From a bacterium (GTDB lineage Bacteria > Krumholzibacteriota > Krumholzibacteriia > LZORAL124-64-63), in the NCBI GenBank assembly GCA_016703265.1, contig JADJCK010000001.1, positions 310,001 to 374,000 on the forward strand: a stretch of 64,000 nucleotides of DNA, read 5' to 3'. Below, in pieces: positions 54,331 through 63,852 of the stretch. A program made the translations under genes and the position numbers. The notes below the pieces were generated by a model. The model had not been told where the DNA came from. It did not search any database and saw nothing but the letters and a program-made list of their open reading frames with translations. Position 1 is the stretch's first letter. Each line of letters starts with the position of its first letter.

Positions 54331-57300
54331 TCATCGTTCGACCGCCAGGGTCATCGTGCGGGTGCGGCGTCCGCCGTCCCCGTCGTATTCCAGGACCGTG
54401 ATGTACATGCCGCTGGCGATGCCCGGCAGTTCCAGACGCAGCTGGTTCATCTGCCCGGCGGCGGCGGCATAGCGCCCTTCGCGCACCAGCTCGCCCTGCA
54501 GGTTGTAGACGGCCAGGCGGGCCGGGCCGTCGCCATCGGCCCAGAAGCGGACGTTGACCGCCTCGCCGCTGACCGGGTTGGGGAACAGGATCACCTCGGC
54601 GCGGTCGATCGCGGCGGGCGCAGCCTCGCCGAGATCACGGGCGATGCCCGCCGGACCACGGCGCGCAATGCTGCCGCCGGATCCGAGCCATTCGCTGGTG
54701 GTGGTCACACCTTCGCCTGCGGGCAGCGCGAGGTTCCAGCCGGCGATGCGACCGTTGACCCAGGTGCGTTCCAGCGGTGGCGCCGTGTAGCCGCCTTCGG
54801 AAACCAGCCAGAGCAGCCGGCCGTCCTGTCCGTCGCCGATCGCCAGCCCGGCCGCGCGCCGGTCGCCCCAGCGCAGTGGGAACTGCGCCAGCAGGCGGCC
54901 GTCCGGGCCCAGGCCCAGCAGGTGGCCGCCGTCGGTGTTGAAGAAGAGCTCGTTCTGGCCGTCGCCCGTGGCGTCGGCAATCACGAGCGGACCGGCCACG
55001 CGCGTCGTATCGGCGAGCGGGAACAGTTCCGAGAGCCGGCGAGGCCAGCCGCGGAGCGGAACGCCGTCGGCCTTGAGCGCGTGCAGGCGCTCGCCGGTGG
55101 CCACGACCAGATCGTTGAGGCCGTCCCCATCGAGGTCGGCCACGGCCGGCTCGCAGACGGGCATGCCGGTCACGGCCGGCATCCGGTCGAGAGCCGACAC
55201 CGTCGCGCCTTCGACCCGCCACGAACCGAGAGGACCCAGCGCATCGAACAGGTGCACCATGGCGCCGTCGGCATCGGGCACGACGGCCGCCAGCACGCGG
55301 CCGCTGCCGGCGCGCGCGTACGGGGTCCAGACCGGCGATGCGTCCCAGCCACCGGCCGTGGTCGCGACCAGGTGCCAGCCCGAAGCGGAAGCCACGCACA
55401 GGCGATCGGCCTCGCCGTCGGCACCCGGCACCGCCCAGGCGCCCGCGGCCACGACGGCAACAGCCTGTCCATCGACAAGCGGGAGCGCAGTGCCCTGCAC
55501 GGCGCCGTCGGCGCCGACGAGGAACAGGCTCCGGGGCGGGGCCAGCAGGGCCAGGCGCGTCACACCGGCAGCATCTCGCAGGGGCACCGGTCCGCCCTGG
55601 AGCGAATCGGCGAGAGCGGTCTGCCACCGCGGCGTCACGCCACTGCCCGACACGCGCACGGCGCGCAGCGAACCTTCGCGCAGGGAGACGTAGATGTCCT
55701 GCAAGCCGCCGTCGGCCGGGACCACGAGCGGAGCGCCGGCGGCGCGACCGCCCAGGCCGATGACCGCGCCCTCGGGCCGGTCGACCGGCGGCAGCCAGTA
55801 CTGGCGTCCGTCGTCGGTCACGGCGTACAGGGAAGCGTCGAACGCGCCGGTTCCGTGGTTGACGCCCGGCGCGTCGGTGAACAGCAGCAGGCGGGTCCCG
55901 CCGACCTCGAGCGGGGTCAGCGTGCCGGGTCGATGGCCCGCGGCCCGGCCACGCCGCCGGAAGGCCCGGCCGTCGCCGCGCTCTCGGTGGCGATCTCCCA
56001 GGGCAGTCCGGCCGGGACATCGCCGAGCGTGGCGGCGAACTTCATCACTGCCGCCGTGCGCGCGACGCGCGGACCGATGCCCGACAGCGCGAGATGCGAC
56101 CACGAACGGTCGAACATCCGCGTGTTGGGCCGGCCGTCGGCCGTCAACTCGGTGAACCCGGTCGCGTTGCCGTTGGCGTCGAGGCCGCCGAAGGGATCGC
56201 GCCACGAGCCGTACCAGCCCAGCACGTACGAGTCCAGAACGCCGATGTCCTGGATGCCGTCGGCCTCGACCAGCTTGAGGCCGTCGCCCTCGGTGTTGAT
56301 CGTGTTGTCGGCCAGGCCGGCCTCGATGCGGTCGGCATTCACGTGCCAGACCAGGGCGCCGCCGGCCGGCAGGAAGTAGTCGTAGAAGCCGCTGTTCTCC
56401 CACTGGTCCTCGGTCCCGGCCAGCAGGCCCGCCAGGTAGAGGATCACGCCCGTGGTGTCGTCACGTTCGAACGCGAAACCGTCGTAGGGATGCAGCTCGG
56501 TCGCCACCGGCACCCAGCGGTTCTCGATGAGGAACCACTCACGCGGCGACAGGCCTCCACGCCAGGCCTGCGGATCGGACAGGCTGAAGGCGCCGTAGCC
56601 GTTGGCCTGCCACTCGGCATAGTCATCGCGCGGCACGCCGACAGCCGGCAACCGGTATTCGGCGCGCGAACCGTCGATCTCCTGCGTCTCGAGCCAGCCG
56701 AGGAACCACTTGTCCCAGGCCGACAGGGACGGGGGCAGCACGCCGCCCGCCGCGACATAGAGCGTATCGCCCTCGTCGGTGATCGTGCCCAGGGTCACCG
56801 ACAGGTTGGTGCCCGAGTCCATCAGGTCCCAGATGCCCACCGAGGGCAGGCCGCGCGAGCTGTCGTAGACGTCGACCAGGCCCAGGGCGTGCCCGAACTC
56901 GTGGTAGAACGCTGCCGCGATGCTGCCGGCGTAGCCGTCCTGGTTCGTGGTCTCGGGAATGACCGAGCACTCGGTCAGCGAACCCAGGCCCGTGCCGTCG
57001 CTGTCGAGGCTGGTGAGCGCCTGCGGCTCGCCCAGGTTCACGAAGAACGTGGGCACGTCGTTCGGCGAATCGCCGTTGATGTCGCTCTGCCAGTCGCTGC
57101 CGGCGTGCACGAAGATGACGTAGGTGAACGGGTCGTCGTCGTCGTAGTCGGCCAGGTTCACCGAGCCGTCGCCCTGGGTGCCTTCGTCGGCGGCAGTGAT
57201 CATGTCGCGCACGAGGGATTCGAGCCCGGCCAGCGACCAGAAGCCTCCGGCGCCGGGGCCGTAGTCGGCGACGTCGTCGACGAGGTAGGCCCCGTCCTCG

Positions 57301-57906
57301 GCTTCAGGAAGCACACGCCCCTCGATGTGCAGGCGCCCACCCGACATGAAGCGGTAGTACTCCGACAGGCCCTGCAGGTGCGACTCGAAGTAGGCCTTGC
57401 CGTGCGGTGGCGGATCGACCTCGAGCGGGCCCGGTGCGGCCAGCGGCTCGAGCATGAAGCCGCCGTTCGCAGGAACGGTCGTCAGGTTCGGCGACCGGTT
57501 GCCGTCGAACGCGATGCGCACGAACAGCACCCGCAGCGTGTCGACGCCGTCGAGGGGTCTTGTCGGCGTCGGCGCCGGGAGCCAGCTTGGCCGCGCCGAG
57601 CCCGCGTTCGGCCAGCAGCCGCTGCGACTTGGCCGAGACATGGCGGTCGCCCACCAGTTCGTGCACGGCCTTCCAGCGGCGCACGGATTCACCCTGGCGG
57701 CGCAGTTCGGCTTCCAGTTGGGCGCGCCCGGCGGGGGTCGCCTGCAGCTCCTCGGGCTCCCACCGCCGCACCGGCAGGCGCTCGTAGCCTCCGGCCAGGG
57801 CAGCGGTGGACATCAACACGAAAGCCAGCAGGAAGACCGGCAGGACCGCCGGGCCGCGGCGCCCGTGCCGCGGCCGGCGGTAGTCAGTCGTGAGCGGCAA
57901 CGCCAC
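54331..57906 (-). CDS. M6-type metalloprotease with T9SS-like sorting domain, frame interrupted twice
   Basis: Joining three segments gives about 1,190 residues. Segment 1 (57906 to about 57555) has a signal peptide ending TAALA. Segment 2, in the next frame (to about 55920), is the protease domain with zinc motif FYHEFGHALGLVD, like immune-inhibitor-A-type proteases. Segment 3, back in the first frame, has FG-GAP-like repeats (AVADLDGDGLNDLVV, IADATGDGQNELFF) and a C-terminal sorting domain (LFPNPVSGEAVNVRF ... ASGMYITV). Removing one base at the G4 run 57554-57557 and adding one near 55920-55924 restores a single frame. The start is GTG 57906 or TTG 57900. It is the likely cargo of the adjacent PorU/PorV pair. 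Confidence 0.78.
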
Positions 57907-57952
57907 TCTCCTCGCTCAGGGGTTGGTTGGACAAACTCGAGCCGGTCGCAGC

Positions 57953-58981
57953 CTAGAACCGGTAGGCCAGCGACAGGCGCGTCACGGTCGGCAGGCCCTC
58001 GGCCTGCGGCACCTTCGCGAAGTCGAACGTGATCGGCTGGCTGACCCAGCGGTCGAGATCCACGCCGAACCCGAACGTCGTATCCTTGATGTCGCCGTAC
58101 GCGGCGCTCTTGTAGCCGATGCGCACGAACAGCGAACGCAGGTAGTTCCACTCCGCGCCGAACCCGTACTCCTCCTGCGAGGACTCGAGGCCGAAGCCGT
58201 AGTCGTTGCCCTTCCACTTGTAGAGCGGCACCAGGTAGTCGGCGACCAGCAGCATGCCCATGTACTCGCTGTGGTACAGGCTGTGCGCGATGCCGACGGT
58301 CAGCTTGCGCGGCATCGGGTCGGACTGGTCGGCATCCACGTGCTTGATGTCCGGGCCCAGGTTCGCCAGTGCCAGGCCGAAGTTCGACTTCAGGCTGGGC
58401 ACCTTCCAGAGCACGCCCAGGTCGACGCCGAAGCTGTCGCCGCTGCCGCCGCCCTGCGCGTCCTGGATGATGTTGTCCTCGGCCAGCTTGTCGCGGAAGT
58501 ACTTCACGCCCAGGCCGACGCCAACGTTCGGCGTCACGCGAACGCCGTAGGTGGCACCGAAGGCGAACATGTACGAACGGAACACGCCCGTCTCGTTGCC
58601 GCTCTCGTCGGTGCCCTGCTGCTCGCCCATGTCGAGGTAGTTCAGCGAGAAGCCGATGGCGCCGTTGTCACCCATGGGCGTGGCATAGCCGCCCCAGTAC
58701 AGGCCGATGTCCTCGGCCAGGCCCTCGGCCAGGCTCGACTGCATGATGTGCACGTCGTGCGGCTCGGGACGCTGCGGCAGGAAGCCCAGGCCACCGGGAT
58801 TCCACCACTGCGCCGTGACGTCCTGCGAAAGGGCCGTGCCCGCTTCGCCCAGGGCGTTGTAGCGCGCCCCGACCGGGAAGCTGAGGTTGATGGCGCCTGC
58901 GCCGGAACCGGCCAGGGCCGCGCCGCAGAAACCCGTGGTCAGGGCCGCCGCCATGGCGACCGTCAGCAGAATCCTTTTCAT
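57953..58981 (-). CDS. porV: PorV/PorQ-family outer membrane protein
   Basis: The 342-residue protein has a signal peptide (MAAALTTGFCGAALA), then SFPVGARYNALGEAGTALSQDVTAQWWNPGGL, a start typical of PorV/PorQ (UPF0164-like) barrels, and ends in Phe. In type IX secretion PorV carries cargo from the translocon to PorU on the outer membrane. The ATG at 58981 has GGAGG ten bases upstream. It sits between porU and an M6 protease with a sorting domain, which fits that role. Confidence 0.85.
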   Translation of the reverse strand: MKRILLTVAMAAALTTGFCGAALAGSGAGAINLSFPVGARYNALGEAGTALSQDVTAQWWNPGGLGFLPQRPEPHDVHIMQSSLAEGLAEDIGLYWGGYATPMGDNGAIGFSLNYLDMGEQQGTDESGNETGVFRSYMFAFGATYGVRVTPNVGVGLGVKYFRDKLAEDNIIQDAQGGGSGDSFGVDLGVLWKVPSLKSNFGLALANLGPDIKHVDADQSDPMPRKLTVGIAHSLYHSEYMGMLLVADYLVPLYKWKGNDYGFGLESSQEEYGFGAEWNYLRSLFVRIGYKSAAYGDIKDTTFGFGVDLDRWVSQPITFDFAKVPQAEGLPTVTRLSLAYRF

Positions 58982-59045
58982 GTCCGTCCTACCTCCAGTG
59001 GTTGACCCGGCGTCGAAGCCCCACGCCCCGCCCCCGGTCCGGCCA

Positions 59046-62000
59046 TCAGCGCATGATGACCAGTTTGCCCGTCTTCGTGATCTCGCGGCCGTCCGCCGAG
59101 GCACCGGTGCCCCGCAGGACGAACAGATAGGTGCCGTTGGCGATGTCGTCGCCCTGGGTGTCGCGCCCGTCCCATTCCAGGATGCGCGGCCCCGCTTCGC
59201 TGAATTCCTCGCGCAGCGTGCGTATCCGGTTGCCCGCCAACGTGTAGATGTCCCACTGCACGGCCATCGGGTCGCTCAACTCGAAAAGGAGTCGGCACGG
59301 ACCCGGCGTCGGGTTAGGAAAAAGGGTGATGTCCTCGATACCGGCAACACTTGCCGGCACGATGACGAAACTGAGCGTGTCCGAGCCCACGTTGCCCAGC
59401 GCGTCGCTCGCATGCAGCGCCGCCCGGTGCGTGCCCGCGGCCAGGTCGGCCGGCAGCGGGAAGACCAGCGAGCCGCTCGTGTAGCTGTCGGGATCATACG
59501 AAAACGAGCCGGTCACATTGGTCATCCGCCCCGTATTGTCCAGTTCCAGGAGCAGCGAGTTGCCCGGGCTGGTGCCCAGGATGGCGATGCCGCTGGTATC
59601 GGTCAGGGTCGCCGTCAACGCGTCGCCCGGGCGCACCCGGTACCGCCCGCCCTCGAACGCTAGGCCGATCAGGGGCCCGCGCACGTCGTCGACCGCCCCG
59701 GTGGACCCGCGCACCGCCGGCAGCGTCTCCACGGCCACGTGGTCGCCGTCGGGCGTCTCGACCACCAGGCGCACGCGCCCCCGGTCGCCGTAGCGGATCT
59801 GCGACGGCACCTTGAACGGGATCACGAGGTCGCCCGTGCCCATGGTGCCTTCGCCGGCGAAGATCGGGGCGCCGGCCTCGACCCACGAACTCACGGTGGG
59901 CAGGCTGGGCGGCGTCGGGATATAAATCGGGTAGCTCTTGTTGATGTCACTGTCCTGTACCCGCACGCGGTAGGTGTCCCCTGCACCCAGCAGCGCCTTG
60001 CCGCTGCCACCGAGCACCACAGCCTGGCGAACGCCGGCGCGCAGTGTATCGACAGAGACTTCGGAAAGCGTGAGGTCGTCGACCGGGTGCGGCAACTTCA
60101 ACGCAGGGTCACCCATCAGGTTGTAGCGCTGGCTGTTGACCCTTGCCTGCTGGTACGACATCTCGGCCTTGCCGAGGATCAATGCGTGCCCGGCGGTCTG
60201 GTCCGTATCGATATGCCGCCCGGGGAACTGGTTGGCGAAGTATGCGTTGCCGATCAGGTTGTTGTAGCCGGAGAAGCTGAGCTGACTGGCGCAGATCGCG
60301 CCGATCGCACCGCCACTGTCATACTGCAGGAACTGCTCCGCCATGGCGCGCCGACCCGGGCTGTCGTAGACGCCCACGTCACAACTGAAAGCCAGGAACA
60401 ACGGTCGCTTCATCCCATTGCGCAGATTGGCGATATCGCGCGACTGGAAGATCTGCTCGTCCGCGAGATTGTCCTCGGCCCCGTGCCCCACGTAATAGAA
60501 CACCGTCGTGCCCGCATTCAGGGCATCGTTGATGGCGGCCCGTGCCGCCGGCTTGATCTGCGAGGCCGGCGGGAACGGGTAGTCGACACCGTAGATCTTG
60601 CCGATGTCCAGCCCTTCCGGGATGTAGGATCTCGACAACAGCTCGGCTTCGGCCGTATGGGCATTTTCGCCCGGGGCGGGGCCGTTCAGGGTACTCGGGC
60701 GCCTCACGTCATCCGCCGTCATCAACACGTGATTCCGCCAGGCGCCGGGCTCCGGCGCGTCGGCGTACGCAATGGCGTGCGCCACCATTTCCCGGGCCTC
60801 GGTAACGTTCATGGCCGGGAGGCGTCCGCAGGCGACATCCGGGAAAGCCAGATCAACCGAGCCGAACGCGGGCGGGGGTGGCGAATCGAAGGAGACAAAG
60901 CCGTCATCGCTCGCGAACGGCATGACGAGAGACTCCGCAACCGGGAACCCCGGATAGTAGTTCCGCACGAATGTGGGCACGAGGTCGTACAGGTCCACCA
61001 GCGCCGTGCGATCCTTGTAGTTCCGGTAGTCGCGACTGGCGCGGCCCAGCAGGCAGACGTGGCTCAGGCGCTGCGCCCCGAGGCGGTAGACCTGGCGCAG
61101 GTAGTTTCGGATGGCCACCGGATCCTTCTGGCCGCCCGAGAAATTGTCGTAGATGGACTCGGCGCTCACCGCCCGTGCCGACGGGGAAGCCACACCGGGC
61201 AGGCTGCGCGAACGGAACTCGGCCAGTTCCTGCGCTGCCTGGGTGAACGGCGCTGCCGCGACCACCACGTAGTCGACATCGCCGGTGTCATCCAGCAGCG
61301 AATTGGCCTGGACCCGCGTACCGCTGGCCACCGACAGCAGGTCGCTGAGCCGCGAAGCCACGAAGTGCCGATCCGAATCCGGCTGGCGAACAACACCCAG
61401 CTTGATGAACCCCGCGAGTTCCTGGCCGGCCAGGGCCACCACGGAATCCGGCTGGCTGACATCCCAGACCACGACCGGCGCGGTGCCGCCGGTATTGAGG
61501 ACCAGGTCGACCTGGCTGTCGGGCGCGGTGACCTGGTCACGCCAGTGCGCGAAATCCAGCTGGCCGAAGCCCGCGGTCAGGTTGAGCCCCGTCCAGTAGG
61601 CGATATCAAAGCTATCGAGGCCCAGGGCGCGAGCCGTCCCCACCTGCACCGAACTGTTCTCGATGGTGATCGTATTCCCGCCGGCCACCAGCGCGTCGGA
61701 TTGGCCGACGATCCGGACCCGCATACTGTCGTTCTGTGCGAAATAGCTGAACGTTGTCGTGGCCTTGTTGCCCTGGTCCCCATTGAGCCACCCCGACGCG
61801 CCGTACACGAAACCGTTGCCGGAACCGTTGTAGAAGAGCCCGCGAACATCGATGACGAAGGTGGCCGCGGAATCAGGCAGTGGCGTCCGGACATTGAACA
61901 GCTCGGTGCGCGAACTGAAGATGGACGTGTCCCAGCCCCAATTGTCCTCGAACACCCCGGGAACATCGGCGAACTGCTGCTCCATGTGCAGGCGAAGGCG

Positions 62001-63065
62001 CGCCGCACTCGTTTCCTGGACCCCGAACGGAAGCGCAGCGACCTGCGGCACGCGGCGAGGACTGCCCGGCAGCGGCGAGGCCGTCGCGTCGTTCTCCCAG
62101 GTCAGCCAGTAGACGGCTTCATCCGCATACGGATGATCGTAGTGCTCGAGGGCACCGGCGCCGGCAACAAAGCGGTCCTTCCAGGCGCTCGTCGCCACGC
62201 CGTAGAAACGGATCTCGTCGTCGAGATTCCACTCGCCGTCGGTACCGCCAACCACCGAGATGGCGACTTCGTTCAGCTGCGTTCGCTCGACCTGCAACGA
62301 GTCCGGGAACTCAGGGTCCAGTTCCAGGGCCATGCCGCCGCCGCGATAGAGGCGCAGTTTTGCCGGGTCCACACCTGCCACCGGCACACCGTAACCGGAC
62401 AACTGCTGGCCCGTGAGCCGATAGAGCCCCGTGGCCGGAATCCCCAGCTTGACCCAGTTGCCGGTAGTGGCGAACGGGTCGAAGGGCGCGGCCTTGGCGG
62501 CAGCGCGGACCTGGCGGGGCGCCAGCGCACCCCGCGCGATCGTCTCGAAGAGCTGCCGGTTCGCAACCGAGGCCGGCACGTCGAGTCCCGGCAGCGCCGG
62601 GGAGTCGGCGTCGAACGTCGCGCTGCGATCCGCGGAAATCTCGTAGCCCGGGCCCGCGGGATGGCTGAACTCGACCGTCAGGCCCGCGAGGATCCCGTCA
62701 CCCTGGTAAAGGGGCACCGAACAGCCGGCCAGGGGCACGCCCCGGAAGATCGCGGGCATCGCCACGCTGATGACGGACTCCGCACTCCACCCGGCTGCCG
62801 GTTCGCGCCACCAGCGGACATCGGTGACCGTTGCGTCGATCCGGTTACGCGTCGGCACGGCCAGCGTGAACGTGAACTCCGGCGCGCTATCGCGGCGCAG
62901 CGCGCCCTCACCGCGGAGATCATCGGTGATCGGCGGCAAGGCGAACCGCACCAGCTCCGGGCCCACGCGCTGCCAGTCGCCGGGCTCTTGCGTCACCGGC
63001 ATGTCGATGCGCACCACCGTGCGCGCCGCCGTCTGGCTGACCACGCGCGCGACCGGTGCGGCCAT
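59046..63065 (-). CDS. porU: PorU-like C25 (gingipain-type) sortase
   Basis: The 1,339-residue protein has the C25 cysteine peptidase core with the catalytic His in FYYVGHGAEDNL (about residue 860) and Cys in FLAFSCDVGVYDSP (about 895), followed by GGAIGAICASQ. A C-terminal FlgD-Ig-like domain (ITLFPNPTPGPCRLLFEL, then GNRIRTLREE and NGTYLFVLRG) resembles a sorting domain. In type IX systems PorU cleaves cargo C-terminal domains and joins cargo to lipopolysaccharide. The ATG at 63065 overlaps the stop of the upstream gene as TGATG. No signal peptide is encoded in this frame, which is odd for a surface protein. Confidence 0.85.
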   Translation of the reverse strand: MAAPVARVVSQTAARTVVRIDMPVTQEPGDWQRVGPELVRFALPPITDDLRGEGALRRDSAPEFTFTLAVPTRNRIDATVTDVRWWREPAAGWSAESVISVAMPAIFRGVPLAGCSVPLYQGDGILAGLTVEFSHPAGPGYEISADRSATFDADSPALPGLDVPASVANRQLFETIARGALAPRQVRAAAKAAPFDPFATTGNWVKLGIPATGLYRLTGQQLSGYGVPVAGVDPAKLRLYRGGGMALELDPEFPDSLQVERTQLNEVAISVVGGTDGEWNLDDEIRFYGVATSAWKDRFVAGAGALEHYDHPYADEAVYWLTWENDATASPLPGSPRRVPQVAALPFGVQETSAARLRLHMEQQFADVPGVFEDNWGWDTSIFSSRTELFNVRTPLPDSAATFVIDVRGLFYNGSGNGFVYGASGWLNGDQGNKATTTFSYFAQNDSMRVRIVGQSDALVAGGNTITIENSSVQVGTARALGLDSFDIAYWTGLNLTAGFGQLDFAHWRDQVTAPDSQVDLVLNTGGTAPVVVWDVSQPDSVVALAGQELAGFIKLGVVRQPDSDRHFVASRLSDLLSVASGTRVQANSLLDDTGDVDYVVVAAAPFTQAAQELAEFRSRSLPGVASPSARAVSAESIYDNFSGGQKDPVAIRNYLRQVYRLGAQRLSHVCLLGRASRDYRNYKDRTALVDLYDLVPTFVRNYYPGFPVAESLVMPFASDDGFVSFDSPPPPAFGSVDLAFPDVACGRLPAMNVTEAREMVAHAIAYADAPEPGAWRNHVLMTADDVRRPSTLNGPAPGENAHTAEAELLSRSYIPEGLDIGKIYGVDYPFPPASQIKPAARAAINDALNAGTTVFYYVGHGAEDNLADEQIFQSRDIANLRNGMKRPLFLAFSCDVGVYDSPGRRAMAEQFLQYDSGGAIGAICASQLSFSGYNNLIGNAYFANQFPGRHIDTDQTAGHALILGKAEMSYQQARVNSQRYNLMGDPALKLPHPVDDLTLSEVSVDTLRAGVRQAVVLGGSGKALLGAGDTYRVRVQDSDINKSYPIYIPTPPSLPTVSSWVEAGAPIFAGEGTMGTGDLVIPFKVPSQIRYGDRGRVRLVVETPDGDHVAVETLPAVRGSTGAVDDVRGPLIGLAFEGGRYRVRPGDALTATLTDTSGIAILGTSPGNSLLLELDNTGRMTNVTGSFSYDPDSYTSGSLVFPLPADLAAGTHRAALHASDALGNVGSDTLSFVIVPASVAGIEDITLFPNPTPGPCRLLFELSDPMAVQWDIYTLAGNRIRTLREEFSEAGPRILEWDGRDTQGDDIANGTYLFVLRGTGASADGREITKTGKLVIMR

Positions 63066-63526
63066 CACCGCTTCGGGACCCGACGCGAGAACACCGGTTT
63101 GGCGGCGGCAGCGGCATCGCCCGGCCGGGCCAGGCCCAGCACGGCAAAGCAGGCCACGAAGATCGCCGCCTGCACGGCAAGATTGCGCGGGCCCAGCGGC
63201 CGGCCGTGCTTGAGCAGGCCGGTGTGGGTCGGGTAGACGAACTGGTCGCGACGCATCTTCCCCAGCTTCTGGAACAGGTTCTCGAGATCAGGCAGCATAC
63301 CGGCGATCCCCCCGATGACGGCAGCCCAGCTTGCGAACGGCATGGCCAGCAGCAGCGCCAGCGCGGCGATGCCGCCGCCCAGCTCCAGCCGCCAGTCCGG
63401 ATGATCATAGTGCGGCAATACATCGAGCACGGCGTGCGAGGCCACGCCGGCCACGGCGCCCCAGAGCGGCGAACCGGTCAGCCCGCCGGCCAGCGCACCC
63501 GCAGCGAAATGCGTGAACAGACACAC
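63065..63526 (-). CDS. Small membrane protein, metal-dependent-hydrolase-like (YdjM type)
   Basis: The 153-residue protein starts CLFTHFAAGALAGGLTG and has SHAVLDVLPHYDHPDW, the His/Asp pattern of membrane-bound metal-dependent hydrolases, and later GMLPDLENLF. About four hydrophobic segments are seen. The GTG at 63526 lies five bases after the UPF0434 stop. Its C-terminal segment (LAVQAAIFVACFAVLGLA then DAAAAA) could also pass for a signal peptide belonging to porU, which would require a frame change. Confidence 0.7.
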   Translation of the reverse strand: MCLFTHFAAGALAGGLTGSPLWGAVAGVASHAVLDVLPHYDHPDWRLELGGGIAALALLLAMPFASWAAVIGGIAGMLPDLENLFQKLGKMRRDQFVYPTHTGLLKHGRPLGPRNLAVQAAIFVACFAVLGLARPGDAAAAAKPVFSRRVPKR

Positions 63527-63531
63527 GGCGG

Positions 63532-63720
63532 CTACTTCCCGTTCCCGCCGGCGGCGGGAATCGGCTGCGCCTCGTCCGGCAGCATGACGGGAATGCCATC
63601 CTCGACCCGGTAGCGCACCGAGCAGGGGCGGCAATAGAGCCAGTCGTGCGCCTGGTCGGGCACGACAGGCTGGCGGCACCGGGGGCAGGCCAGGATCTCC
63701 AGGAGTTTCGGGTCGAGCAT
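63532..63720 (-). CDS. UPF0434/Trm112-like small zinc-ribbon protein
   Basis: The 62-residue protein starts MLDPKLLEILACPRC and has a second pair CRPC, followed by YRVEDGIPVMLPDEA, the whole pattern of the YcaR/Trm112 family. Some members activate methyltransferases; the bacterial role is poorly defined. The ATG has GGAGG nine bases upstream. It leads the porU-porV operon and is preceded by a sigma-70-type promoter. Confidence 0.9.
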   Translation of the reverse strand: MLDPKLLEILACPRCRQPVVPDQAHDWLYCRPCSVRYRVEDGIPVMLPDEAQPIPAAGGNGK

Positions 63721-63824
63721 GTCGAACGGCCTCCACCTTGGACGCGCAGGGTCTGTTGTCGTCGCCGCGATGCCGACGGCTTCTTTCGGGCCGGTCCCCC
63801 GGCGGGCAACCGGGGTTGGACGGC

Positions 63825-63852
63825 ATCATAGTACGATCATTGCGGGTTGCAA
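63825..63852 (-). promoter_or_regulatory. Sigma-70-type promoter of the UPF0434-porU-porV operon
   Basis: On the minus strand TTGCAA (63847-63852) is followed after 16 bases by TATGAT (63825-63830). The start would be near 63818, leaving a leader of about 98 bases. The remaining stretch to 64000 shows no gene I can recognise; it contains an AT-rich patch near 63940. Confidence 0.6.

Noticed and set aside
59739..63236. Very long plus-strand open frame of 1,165 codons antisense to porU
   Set aside because: It is rich in Arg, Ala, Gly and His-Asp runs typical of antisense frames in high-GC DNA, whereas the minus strand encodes a clear C25 protein.
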